Source: Halioxenophilus sp033283405 (GTDB taxonomy: Bacteria; Pseudomonadota; Gammaproteobacteria; Pseudomonadales; Cellvibrionaceae). Taken from it: a stretch of DNA of 64,000 bases. Positions 7,697 to 15,226 of the stretch are shown here, one piece after another. How positions within the stretch are numbered: the stretch's first letter is position 1; each line of letters starts with the position of its first letter. Under the pieces are notes generated by a model. That model did no database searches. It saw nothing but the letters and a program-made list of their open reading frames with translations, and had not been told where the DNA came from. Location: contig NZ_JAWMQR010000012.1 of NCBI RefSeq assembly GCF_033283405.1, forward strand, positions 1 through 64,000, written 5' to 3'. The position numbers and the translations under genes are program-made.

Positions 7697-7860
7697 TGAG
7701 AGATAGAAAGCGTTCTCCACACAGCAGAAGCATAGCCAGCGGGCTGATGCGAGTCATGGGGTCGCATTTAGTTGCCGGATGTAGTTGCCGGATGGTCACA
7801 TTGCCAAAATATAAAACACCAATAACAACGACCAGTGTGTTAAAGCCATAGGGAGAAAAA

Positions 7861-8355
7861 ATGATAAGAGGCATACACCATATTGCGGTACATGTGCACG
7901 ATATGGAGCGCATGATCGAGTTTTACCGGGCCGCGTTTGGCTTTGAGCCCATTGCCAGCCGGCCCCACGCCTGGGCTAACGATAACAATATGGACAACAT
8001 TATTGGTATCAAGGGCAGCGTTGGTAAGGTTACCACCTTAAAGGCGGGTAGCTGTTACCTGGAGATGTTTGAATTTACTCAGCCGGAGCCCGGTAGCCGC
8101 CAGGCAAAAGCCGCCAACGATAAAGGCTATACCCACTTTTCTGTGGATGTAATCAATATCGAAGCGGAGATGGCACGCTTGGCAGGACTTGGCATGAGCT
8201 TTCATCGTGCTACGCCGGTTGCGAATATGGGCGTGGTGAAATCGATTTACGGCAAGGATCCGGAGGGCAACATTATTGAGTTGCAGGAGACCTTGGTTGA
8301 AGGCTTCGAGCTGGAAGATCTGGCACCGGTGGCTAAAAAATCACGCCGGCTGTAA
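7861..8355 (+). CDS. VOC-superfamily (glyoxalase/dioxygenase-like) protein
   Basis: A single-domain 164-residue VOC protein: it starts with IRGIHHIAVHVHDMERMIEFY, has a second beta-alpha-beta half beginning at YTHFSVDVINIE, and ends with the family phrase YGKDPEGNIIELQE. The His (HHIA), the second-half His (THFS) and the Glu (IIELQE) are in the positions of metal ligands. Members act as glyoxalases, epimerases or dioxygenases, so the reaction cannot be told. GGGAG lies just upstream of the ATG. It precedes DUF2938 by 40 bp and may be in one unit with it. Confidence 0.85.
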   Translation: MIRGIHHIAVHVHDMERMIEFYRAAFGFEPIASRPHAWANDNNMDNIIGIKGSVGKVTTLKAGSCYLEMFEFTQPEPGSRQAKAANDKGYTHFSVDVINIEAEMARLAGLGMSFHRATPVANMGVVKSIYGKDPEGNIIELQETLVEGFELEDLAPVAKKSRRL

Positions 8356-8394
8356 AGCCATTACATTATTCAATTTATTTTCTGGAGCCGACGC

Positions 8395-8865
8395 ATGTTA
8401 GTGAGCGGGTTGGTTATTGGTGTAATCGGCACTCTGGGGATGGATCTCTGGGCGCTGGTGGTTAAATACGCGTTGCGCTTGCCGGTTAGCGACTGGGCCA
8501 TGATCGGTCGTTGGGTGGCCTATCTCTTTCGTGGCCGTTATCGCCACTCACCCATTTCGGCAACGCCGGCGGTAAAGCACGAACTGGCACTGGGCTGGGT
8601 GGTGCACTACCTCACTGGCATTAGCTACGGTTTGCTCTACCTGTTTATTTTGGAGAGTATTTTGGGTGTTGCCCCCAATTTAGGGTCGGCGTTGCTGTTT
8701 GGCTTGGCGACATTGGCAGCACCCTGGTTGGTTATGCAACCGGGCTTGGGGTTGGGCCTGTTTGCAGCGAAGGCACCAAAGCCTTGGTTGATAAGAGCGA
8801 TTAATCTTTCCATGCATTTGGCTTTTGCCTTGGCCATGTATTTGGCCTGGTTGCTGTGGCTGTGA
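8395..8865 (+). CDS. DUF2938 membrane protein
   Basis: 156 residues with about four transmembrane segments (8-28 region, 67-87, 93-112, 136-155). The phrases IGTLGMDLWALV, WVAYLFRGRYRHSPI and GWVVHYLTGISYGLLY match the DUF2938 family of small integral membrane proteins known from many proteobacteria, whose role is unknown. TGGAG precedes the ATG. It is flanked by a VOC protein and another small membrane protein in the same direction, which does not reveal its job. Confidence 0.8.
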   Translation: MLVSGLVIGVIGTLGMDLWALVVKYALRLPVSDWAMIGRWVAYLFRGRYRHSPISATPAVKHELALGWVVHYLTGISYGLLYLFILESILGVAPNLGSALLFGLATLAAPWLVMQPGLGLGLFAAKAPKPWLIRAINLSMHLAFALAMYLAWLLWL

Positions 8866-8906
8866 ATGGGGTCTCTTGATATTGATCGAATACAAAGGGT
8901 CTCTTC

Positions 8907-9185
8907 ATGACTACCACTGAGAAAGCGTTAGTGCAATTTCGGTTGGCCAAACAAGCGCTGGCCAGCTACAAGTACCTGCTGGCGTTGGCCGCGCCTATTA
9001 TTTTCCTACGGGCCTTGCAGGCCGATTTTTTTGAACTGGAAACTTATATCGTTGTGTATGTTGCGATAACGCTGTTGGGCACTGCCATTCGCGCCTTTGT
9101 GGTGGGTCCAACCACGGTTAATATCGCCTTAACGGAAAAATTTATTAATGAAACTGCCGGCGCTATTATCAGGCAGCCCAAATGA
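8907..9185 (+). CDS. small membrane protein, 92 aa
   Basis: Two hydrophobic segments (about residues 21-38 and 46-66) with a charged start (TTTEKALVQFRLAKQAL) and an amphipathic C-terminal helix. No family recognised. It is 41 bp after DUF2938 in the same direction. Codon use and the lack of a competing frame suggest it is translated. Confidence 0.6.
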   Translation: MTTTEKALVQFRLAKQALASYKYLLALAAPIIFLRALQADFFELETYIVVYVAITLLGTAIRAFVVGPTTVNIALTEKFINETAGAIIRQPK

Positions 9186-9306
9186 CGGCTGTTCGCTAAA
9201 TAAAATTAAATAGGGGGCTTGATGTCGCTGTTGTTTAGTAGCGGTAAACAATTTCCCGCACGAGTGAACGTTTGCGCTGTGGCAGTAACACTGAGATGAG
9301 GGTGAG

Positions 9307-9729
9307 ATGGTTAGAAATTTAAAATGGATTTTACTGGGCTTATTACTGGCGTTGCTGGTGTTTGCCTTAATGGCGACATTTGTTTTCTTCCTGATGCGCT
9401 TGATGATGGGCGAGGCTTATCAGCTCTCTTGGGCGGCGGTGAATAGCAGCCCTGCGGTCGTGGCGGTAATTGGCGAGCCCATTGAGCCTGGTTGGTTTGT
9501 GCTGGGCAGCGTCTCCACCAGTGGCCCAGAGGGCTCTGCCGCCTTGCAATACTCCATTACCGGCAGCCTTAACACCGGCATGGTTTATCTGATGGCCAGT
9601 AAAGTCATGGGTGAGTGGCAGCTCGATCAGGTGATTGTTCGGCCAGAGGGGGCCGCAGCAATTAATGTGGTCCCTAAGGCCGGGTTGGAGGAGAGCCGCT
9701 TCCCAGCCGATTCGGCTATATCCATATAA
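9307..9729 (+). CDS. Coa1-like (cytochrome oxidase assembly factor fold) membrane protein
   Basis: 140 residues: one N-terminal transmembrane helix (about 6-30), then a small periplasmic domain. Its pattern, AVVAVIGEPIEPGWFVLGSV, then GSAALQYSITGSLNTGMVY, then GEWQLDQVIVRPE, resembles the Coa1/Tim21-like fold found in mitochondrial and bacterial membrane proteins. In mitochondria Coa1 helps assemble cytochrome oxidase, but bacterial members occur in many contexts and no oxidase gene is nearby. GAGG lies just before the ATG. The assignment rests on pattern only. Confidence 0.65.
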   Translation: MVRNLKWILLGLLLALLVFALMATFVFFLMRLMMGEAYQLSWAAVNSSPAVVAVIGEPIEPGWFVLGSVSTSGPEGSAALQYSITGSLNTGMVYLMASKVMGEWQLDQVIVRPEGAAAINVVPKAGLEESRFPADSAISI

Positions 9730-9847
9730 CTCGGCCGCGGTTCGGGCATCCTGTGCACGCTTATCCACTCTGCCACCAATAGCTAATGGCACAGTTGGTG
9801 GGAGTCGGTTACTGTAGTCGCCCATTTGTGGTTGTGCCGTTCCCTTT

Positions 9848-10789
9848 ATGCTCTCGATACTCGCCCTGATTCTACCGATTTTTGCATTGATCCTCTGCGG
9901 CTGGCTGGTCCGGCGGGTGGGCTGGGTAAAAGATGCTGCCGCCGCCGAGCTGAATCGGTTTGTGGTACTGCTGGCGCTACCGGCGCTGCTGTTTGATATC
10001 GTTGCCGAGGCCGAGTGGGCCAGCCTTTGGCAGCCGGATTTTATTCTCTGCTATACACTCGCCACCTTTGCCATTTTTGTGGCCACCATTGTTGTTCAAC
10101 GCCGGCGTCGACGGGCGCTGGCCGATGCCGCTGTTGATGGCCTTAATACCAGCTACTCCAATACCGGTTATATGGGTTTTCCGCTGCTGTTGGCGGTATT
10201 TGGTAGCGATTCCCAGCAACCGGTAATGATTGCCACTCTGATCACCGTATGCCTGCTGTTTGCGGTGGGTATTACATTGATTGAAGCGGGTTTACAGTCG
10301 CAGCGCGCTGGTGGCCAGCTTGCCCTGATGGTGGTTAAAAAGGTGCTCAGTAATCCCATTGTGGCGGCACCCTTGTTAGCCCTGGTCATTCCGGTTTTCA
10401 ACTGGTCGTTGCCGCAACCGGTGGCTGCGTCTCTCAAACTACTGGGTGATTCTGCGGCGCCCTGTGCCCTGGTAACCATTGGTCTCTTTTTGGGTGGCCG
10501 GGCCGGTGGTCGGGGATTACTCTCCGCAACCAGCGGGGTGATGGTGGCGACCAAATTAATTGTGCACCCGCTACTGACCTATCTGTTGGCGGTTTATGTT
10601 TTTCATCTACCCGACTACGCCATGCAGTGTGCGGTTTTGGTGGCGGCGTTGCCCACCGGCACCGGGCCGTTTATGGCTGCGGAGTATTACCGCCGCGAAA
10701 CCGCTGTTACCTCTAATGCCATTTTAATTTCCACGCTGCTATCGCCCATTTCACTAACGTTAATTTTGGCTTGGTTTGCGGCCGCTTAG
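9848..10789 (+). CDS. AEC-family (auxin efflux carrier-like) transporter
   Basis: 313 residues and about ten transmembrane helices in two halves of five, the layout of AEC permeases. Typical phrases are LPIFALILCGWLVRRVG at the start, LNRFVVLLALPALLF, SNTGYMGFPLLLAVFG in the crossover region, and VLVAALPTGTGPFMAAEYY near the end. Bacterial members export or import small carboxylates such as malonate or malate. No metabolic gene for such an acid is adjacent, so the substrate is unknown. Confidence 0.9.
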   Translation: MLSILALILPIFALILCGWLVRRVGWVKDAAAAELNRFVVLLALPALLFDIVAEAEWASLWQPDFILCYTLATFAIFVATIVVQRRRRRALADAAVDGLNTSYSNTGYMGFPLLLAVFGSDSQQPVMIATLITVCLLFAVGITLIEAGLQSQRAGGQLALMVVKKVLSNPIVAAPLLALVIPVFNWSLPQPVAASLKLLGDSAAPCALVTIGLFLGGRAGGRGLLSATSGVMVATKLIVHPLLTYLLAVYVFHLPDYAMQCAVLVAALPTGTGPFMAAEYYRRETAVTSNAILISTLLSPISLTLILAWFAAA

Positions 10790-11157
10790 TGGTTGTTTTA
10801 ATCGCGATCCAGAGGCGCACCCTTTGCCTGTTGGACAGTTTCTGCTTGAGTGAAGCAATTTTCCGATTGTGTTATTTGAAAAGTTGATTAGCCTATTCAC
10901 TTTTCTGTTAATGACGGTTATTCATTCGACTGCTTGTGACCAAATTTAATAACTGGTTTTCTCTATATTCACTCCAATGTTAACGACAAAAATAATTCTA
11001 TTTTAGCTGTCGTCTAAGTTTACATGGCTCTCTAATTTGGATAGTTTTAACGCTGTCGCTGTTAGTGACACGGTTCGTGGCCCATGCTGCTGGGTAGGGT
11101 GAGACTGTGTTATAGCGATATTGGCTTCTGTTCCCCGCGCAAAAGCTCTCTACCTAT

Positions 11158-11214
11158 GGTTTGTCAAAATAGGTTTATCAAAAATAGGTTTGTCGATATA
11201 GGTTTGCCGAAATA
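11158..11214. repeat. four tandem repeats of about 14 bp
   Basis: Units GGTTTGTCAAAATA, GGTTTATCAAAAATA, GGTTTGTCGATATA and GGTTTGCCGAAATA follow each other without spacers. They are imperfect, so old or selected. They lie 40 bp before a terminator. Confidence 0.75.
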
Positions 11215-11255
11215 GCTCTGCAGATTATTGATGATGTGAGCGACTAGACTTTTGC

Positions 11256-11296
11256 CTCAGTGAGTGTTCATCTGGCACTCGCTGGGGTTTTTTATT
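11256..11296 (+). terminator. rho-independent terminator without an obvious gene
   Basis: CAGTGAGTG pairs with CACTCGCTG around a nine-base loop and is followed by GGGGTTTTTTATT. It is well formed but 470 bp after the nearest upstream gene, hence a possible small-RNA end. Confidence 0.7.
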
Positions 11297-11433
11297 GTCG
11301 GTTGAATGGTAAACGGCGTGGTAGTTTTTCTGCTGCAAATTCACTGAGGTAAACGAGAGCCAGCTAAATGTTATTGCTAGAATCGCATTCTGTTGAGTTA
11401 AGTTCTTAGATTGCAGATACAGGAGCCAGGGTT

Positions 11434-11886
11434 ATGGTTGACGCAAGTGGTTCGGGTGGTGGCTCTACGCACTCCGTAATTGGCGATATTGAGAAGGAGT
11501 CGCCCTATTGGCCAGAGTATCAATATCGGCACACCCATATTTGGAACAATATCTACAAGTTAACCTTTGCCGTGGCTTTTCTTTCTGTGGTTCCCTATCT
11601 CTACCCCAAAGTGGTTTTTGTCATTACCTGGTGGGCCATTTGGCCACCGTTGTTGGCTTTTGCTTTGGCTCTGTTTGGTACTTTTCGGGCCCATCGGGAG
11701 TTGATCGCTTTGGGCGAGATTAAAGATCGGCACCGGGAATTTCTTCGGCTGAATTTACCCGGCAACAGCAATTTTAAGCGCGATGTAATGGTCTACCTTG
11801 TTACCTTGCTACTGGCGGCGGCCGTCAACACCTATGTGGTATTGGTGGCGTGGATTCCCAATGTGCAAATGCCGGCTTGTGCTTAG
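11434..11886 (+). CDS. two-helix membrane protein of unknown function
   Basis: 150 residues with a soluble N-terminal 40 residues (HSVIGDIEKESPYWPEYQ), two close hydrophobic segments (about 41-85), a charged cytoplasmic-like stretch (RAHRELIALGEIKDRHREF) and a third hydrophobic segment near the C-terminus (about 118-142). No family is recognised. It is the first of several unknown membrane proteins in a row (11.4-13.3 kb), all read in the same direction. Its ATG follows AGGAGCCAGGGTT. Confidence 0.65.
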   Translation: MVDASGSGGGSTHSVIGDIEKESPYWPEYQYRHTHIWNNIYKLTFAVAFLSVVPYLYPKVVFVITWWAIWPPLLAFALALFGTFRAHRELIALGEIKDRHREFLRLNLPGNSNFKRDVMVYLVTLLLAAAVNTYVVLVAWIPNVQMPACA

Positions 11887-11976
11887 CCGATGAGTTGCGG
11901 CAATTGTATGAGCTGTGTAACTCTATAAAATTGTCTGCTTGTTTGTTCATGAAGCATCTGTTTAACGGAGTAATCA

Positions 11977-12519
11977 ATGGACGGCTGGGATAAGTTTAAA
12001 GTGGTCAGTGCGGTATTGGTGCCAGCGGCGATTGCATTGGTGGGCCACTGGTATACCTCGGCCATTGCCGAGCGGGAAATTCAGGCGAAATTTGTTGAGC
12101 TGGGGGTGTCGATACTACAGGCGCCGCCCAATAAAGAGACGGCCAATCTGCGCACCTGGGCGATTGAAGTGCTCAACCGTTACTCCGGTGTGCCACTGAA
12201 CGAAGCGACGCGTAAAGATCTCATCGAAAATGTGCCCATCCCGACGGCGGACCGCTGGAGTGAAGCACCGCCGGTCTCCGGCTGGTGTTATCAGGAGGAT
12301 AGTTTAAAGCCTGGCCCACAGCAGTTTTCCGTTCATTGCCACTGGTCTGAGCCACGCTGCAATGAGGCGCGTGGCCCCAATGCGAGAACCCGGCAATCGG
12401 CCTGTACGTTGGTGGATTTGGCCCAAGCCCAGTGGCAGCCCAACGCCAAGGGCTGGCAGGGCTCCTGGTTTGAATTTCGTGCCCAGCCTTTTCCTCCACC
12501 CTTTCCGCCGTTACCATAG
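11977..12519 (+). CDS. membrane-anchored protein of unknown function
   Basis: 180 residues: one N-terminal transmembrane helix (about 8-27), a helical stretch (EREIQAKFVELGVSILQ and NLRTWAIEVLNRYSG), then a Cys/Trp/Pro-rich C-terminal half with four cysteines and a proline-rich end. The N-terminal half resembles small proteins often found beside phage or membrane-defence genes, but no such partner is evident here. It follows the previous gene by 90 bp with ACGGAG before the ATG. Function unknown. Confidence 0.6.
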   Translation: MDGWDKFKVVSAVLVPAAIALVGHWYTSAIAEREIQAKFVELGVSILQAPPNKETANLRTWAIEVLNRYSGVPLNEATRKDLIENVPIPTADRWSEAPPVSGWCYQEDSLKPGPQQFSVHCHWSEPRCNEARGPNARTRQSACTLVDLAQAQWQPNAKGWQGSWFEFRAQPFPPPFPPLP

Positions 12520-12577
12520 GCCGCTACCCGATTCCGCTTGGCTCGTCGTTGCCTAATTTATATATGGTCTAATTTGA

Positions 12578-12616
12578 CTATGGGTTAAGTTGTCTATGGG
12601 TTAAGTTGTCTATGGG
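12578..12616. repeat. tandem repeat, 16-bp unit, about 2.4 copies
   Basis: CTATGGGTTAAGTTGT occurs twice back to back, followed by a partial third copy (CTATGGG), right before the gene at 12622. It may be simple slippage or a leader element. Confidence 0.8.
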
Positions 12617-12621
12617 CCCTG

Positions 12622-12969
12622 ATGGCGGCCGGCGGGGTTATCCATATCGCATTATGGAATTTTAAAAATATGGATGTTGTTATCGCCTTTGCTATCGATG
12701 CGCTGATCAGTGGTGCTATTTTGTGGTTGGCTGCCAAACTTACCAAGGTCGATCTGGCTTTTATTACTGCGGTGATGGTTGCTGGAGCCTCTGCCCTGGT
12801 GGGTATTATTCCCTCGGTTGGCTGGTTGCTGTCGATTATTGTTTTTTTCCTGCTGCTTAAACAGTACACACAGGCAGCCATCTGGCCAGACCTGATCTTA
12901 ATGGTTTTGGTCAGCAAGCTGGTGGCGCTGGTGGCTGTGTTCGCGCTGGCTGGCATGGTTTCGGCTTAA
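12622..12969 (+). CDS. small integral membrane protein, 115 aa
   Basis: Nearly all of the protein is hydrophobic: three or four transmembrane helices between residues 17 and 112, with short polar turns (AKLTKVD, KQYTQAAIWPD). An alternative ATG at 12670 (MDVVIAFAIDA) would remove 16 residues and is quite possible, since neither start has a good ribosome-binding site. No family is recognised. The next gene follows by only four bases, so they are likely coupled. Confidence 0.55.
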   Translation: MAAGGVIHIALWNFKNMDVVIAFAIDALISGAILWLAAKLTKVDLAFITAVMVAGASALVGIIPSVGWLLSIIVFFLLLKQYTQAAIWPDLILMVLVSKLVALVAVFALAGMVSA

Positions 12970-12973
12970 ACTT

Positions 12974-13306
12974 TTGGAACATTTACCACTTGCTAAAAAA
13001 GTTAGGCGAATCAGTTCTGCTGTCGCGGCTATCAGTTGTCTGATTTTTGTTGGCAGTTCTCTTCGTTTTCTCTACGTGATGACTACCTATTACCAGCCAA
13101 GTGCACCGCCCAGTTATTTGGGGTGGGCTGTGGTTAACGCTCTGCTGGTTGTGGTGCTCGCGCAGCTGCCAGCCGCGATCATCTGGTTAATGGTGCGTCG
13201 TCACTTTCGGCAAATCTGGTTGTGGTCGATCAGCGCCTTTTTTATTTTGGGTACTGGTATCTACCTGTTTTCCAGCTATCTGGCGCTTTGGTCGTTGGCG
13301 CATTGA
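12974..13306 (+). CDS. small membrane protein, TTG start
   Basis: 110 residues beginning at a TTG codon (LEHLPLAKKVRRISS, read as Met), four bases after the previous stop. Three hydrophobic segments (about 14-36, 48-71, 82-104) alternate with basic loops (KKVRR, RRHFRQ), as expected for an inner-membrane protein. No family recognised. Tight spacing suggests translational coupling to the gene before. Confidence 0.6.
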   Translation: MEHLPLAKKVRRISSAVAAISCLIFVGSSLRFLYVMTTYYQPSAPPSYLGWAVVNALLVVVLAQLPAAIIWLMVRRHFRQIWLWSISAFFILGTGIYLFSSYLALWSLAH

Positions 13307-13396
13307 TCTGCACCAAACTCAAGCCGATTAATCGGTTGCGCAGGGTTAACATCTCTGGTTACCTACCGAACCCAATAATTGCCACAGTGGGTAACA

Positions 13397-13870
13397 ATGA
13401 TGAAGATCGTGGCGGCCGATGAATCACACTTTGCCGATATCGCGTGCTTGGTAAGCACGCCTGAAGAGCTCTATTTGGTTTATCCCAGAGGGCGCTTTCC
13501 GTGGAGTGGTGAACAGGTTAAAGCGTTGGCAGTGAGTCGACGCGAGCCAACGGTGGTCTTGGTTGACGGACAGGTGGTGGCCTTTGCCAACCTTTGTAAT
13601 GTCGACCCAGGTGCGGTGGCTTTTATTGGCAATGTCATCGTGGCGGATCCGTTTAAAGGTCGGGGTATTGGCCAGGCGCTTATCCGTCACATGATTGAGC
13701 TCTGCCAAAATCGATACAGCGCGGTTGCCCATTTGGCGGTGTTTGGTTTTAATGCCCGGGCACTGCTGCTCTATGCCCGGTTGGGCTTTAAGCCCTATGC
13801 TGTAGAGGCACGCCAAAACCTGAGTGGTGAGCCGGTCGCACTGATTAAAATGCACTATGTGGAAAGTTAG
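13397..13870 (+). CDS. GNAT-family N-acetyltransferase
   Basis: About 157 residues with a GNAT fold: beta strands around VVLVDGQVVAFANL, the acetyl-CoA-binding motif A (AFIGNVIVADPFKGRGIGQA, containing the RGIGQA P-loop) and the C-terminal motif NARALLLYARLGFKPY. GNAT enzymes move an acetyl group from acetyl-CoA to amines of small molecules or proteins. The start chosen is the first of two ATGs (MMKIVAADES); a TTG six codons upstream is less likely. It lies 17 bp before the FUSC gene. Substrate unknown. Confidence 0.88.
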   Translation: MMKIVAADESHFADIACLVSTPEELYLVYPRGRFPWSGEQVKALAVSRREPTVVLVDGQVVAFANLCNVDPGAVAFIGNVIVADPFKGRGIGQALIRHMIELCQNRYSAVAHLAVFGFNARALLLYARLGFKPYAVEARQNLSGEPVALIKMHYVES

Positions 13871-13887
13871 CCCGCGAAATACCGACT

Positions 13888-14997
13888 ATGGCCACCGATA
13901 ATCCTCCGCCCTCTAATTCTTCACCGCCAGATAATAAAACCGGTCTCTGGGCTCACATCCGCCCGCTATTAACCTTGAGTGACCACAAGCGTCCTCTGGG
14001 TTTTTTAATGACGGTGACTCTGGCGATTGCCGGGCCGGTAGTGTTGGGGGCTTGGCTCGGGCAGTTTGAGCTGGGAGTGGCGGCCAGTATTGGCGGCCTG
14101 GTGAGCACCTACCTGCGCCAGACGCCGCTGTCCCACCGGATGGTGACCATGGCGGTGGTTACCGTTGGTTTCTGCGCGGCCTTTACCCTCTGTCTGCTGG
14201 TGGCATTCAGCCCCTGGTTGATGGTGGCCGCGCTGGGGCTGGTGGCCTTTTGGGCCACCTTTGTCTGCCGCTATTTTACGGTACCACCTCCGGGTAGCTT
14301 TTTCTTTATTCTGGTAGCCGCCATTGCCGGCGCTCAGCCGTTTGACCTTGCTCTGTTAACGGAGCGTACCGGGTTGCTGCTGTTGGGCTGTTTGGCCGCC
14401 TGCGCTCTGGCGCTAACCTACAGCCTGCTGCAGCTGTTGGCGGGCCATTCCAACGGCGTGCAGCCGGCAGAGACCACAGACGTGCGTGTGGTGGCTATTT
14501 TCCTGGAGTCGGCCACCATCGCACTGTTTATTGCCATCAGCTACCTGCTGGCACTGGGCTTGGGATTTGACAACCCCTATTGGGCACCCATCTCCTGTGC
14601 CGCTATTTTGCAGGGGGCCAGCTTTCGAGCGGTGTGGCAGCGCAACGTGCACCGGGTGGTGGGTACTGCCATTGGCATGGGGTTGGCCTGGGCCGTTTTT
14701 CAGTTGCACCCCAGCCCCTGGGGGCTGGCACTGCTGATGGTGGTACTGAGTTTTGTGATTGAATGGCTGGTTACCCGTAATTACGGCCTGGCGGTGATTT
14801 TTATCACGCCGCTCACGATTATTCTGGCTGAGGCAAAAAGTGCCTCGCTCGATACCAATACGGTTATCTTGCTGCGTATGGTCGATGTGTTGTTGGGCAG
14901 TAGCGTGGGCTACCTGGGTGGCTGGTTGCTGCACCGGCAACAATGGTATGCCGGGCTTGAGCAACGCCTGGCGCGGATGATTGGCAAACGGGATTGA
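13888..14997 (+). CDS. FUSC-family membrane protein (aromatic acid exporter-like)
   Basis: 369 residues. After a Pro/Ser-rich cytoplasmic start come two blocks of about five transmembrane helices each (about 38-180 and 205-350), in the arrangement of FUSC proteins. The second block carries the family phrase DNPYWAPISCAAILQG, which is close to the YWAP signature, and then AVWQRNVHRVVGTAIGMGL. The blocks resemble aromatic-acid exporters such as AaeB and the YccS group, but the protein is about half the usual length, lacking the large cytoplasmic domain. It may need a partner. Substrate unknown. Confidence 0.82.
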   Translation: MATDNPPPSNSSPPDNKTGLWAHIRPLLTLSDHKRPLGFLMTVTLAIAGPVVLGAWLGQFELGVAASIGGLVSTYLRQTPLSHRMVTMAVVTVGFCAAFTLCLLVAFSPWLMVAALGLVAFWATFVCRYFTVPPPGSFFFILVAAIAGAQPFDLALLTERTGLLLLGCLAACALALTYSLLQLLAGHSNGVQPAETTDVRVVAIFLESATIALFIAISYLLALGLGFDNPYWAPISCAAILQGASFRAVWQRNVHRVVGTAIGMGLAWAVFQLHPSPWGLALLMVVLSFVIEWLVTRNYGLAVIFITPLTIILAEAKSASLDTNTVILLRMVDVLLGSSVGYLGGWLLHRQQWYAGLEQRLARMIGKRD

Positions 14998-15052
14998 ATG
15001 CTGCCGTTGTTAACGATTGGTCGCTAATGGCTGTGGTACTTAATTGTTGTGC

Positions 15053-15100
15053 TAGGTAATTGCAGTGGTAGGTAATTGCAGTGGTAGGTAATGTCAGCAG
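15053..15100. repeat. three tandem 16-bp repeats
   Basis: TAGGTAATTGCAGTGG occurs twice exactly, followed by a third copy with changes (TAGGTAATGTCAGCAG). It lies between the convergent FUSC and TonB-receptor genes. Confidence 0.8.
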
Positions 15101-15155
15101 TTGGTTATTGCTAAGGCAGTTGTTGGCTGCAATGGCTACTGAGTTTGCGATGGGC

Positions 15156-15191
15156 AAAAAAAATCCCGGCCCCAATCATCAGGGCCGGGAG
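15156..15191 (-). terminator. rho-independent terminator of the TonB receptor gene
   Basis: On the minus strand CCCGGCCC pairs with GGGCCGGG around a nine-base loop and is followed by ATTTTTTTT. It lies 35 bp past the stop codon of the receptor gene. Confidence 0.9.
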
Positions 15192-15226
15192 ATTCTTAAG
15201 CTAACTCAACATTTGGAGAATCGAGT

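Larger units (their letters stand above)
10790..11433. other. 644-bp intergenic region with short tandem repeats and a terminator
   Basis: No convincing gene. It contains four direct repeats of about 14 bp (11158-11214) and a strong rho-independent terminator (11256-11296) not attached to any called gene, so a small RNA read from left to right is possible. The rest is AT-rich and would hold the promoter of the gene at 11434. Confidence 0.5.
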
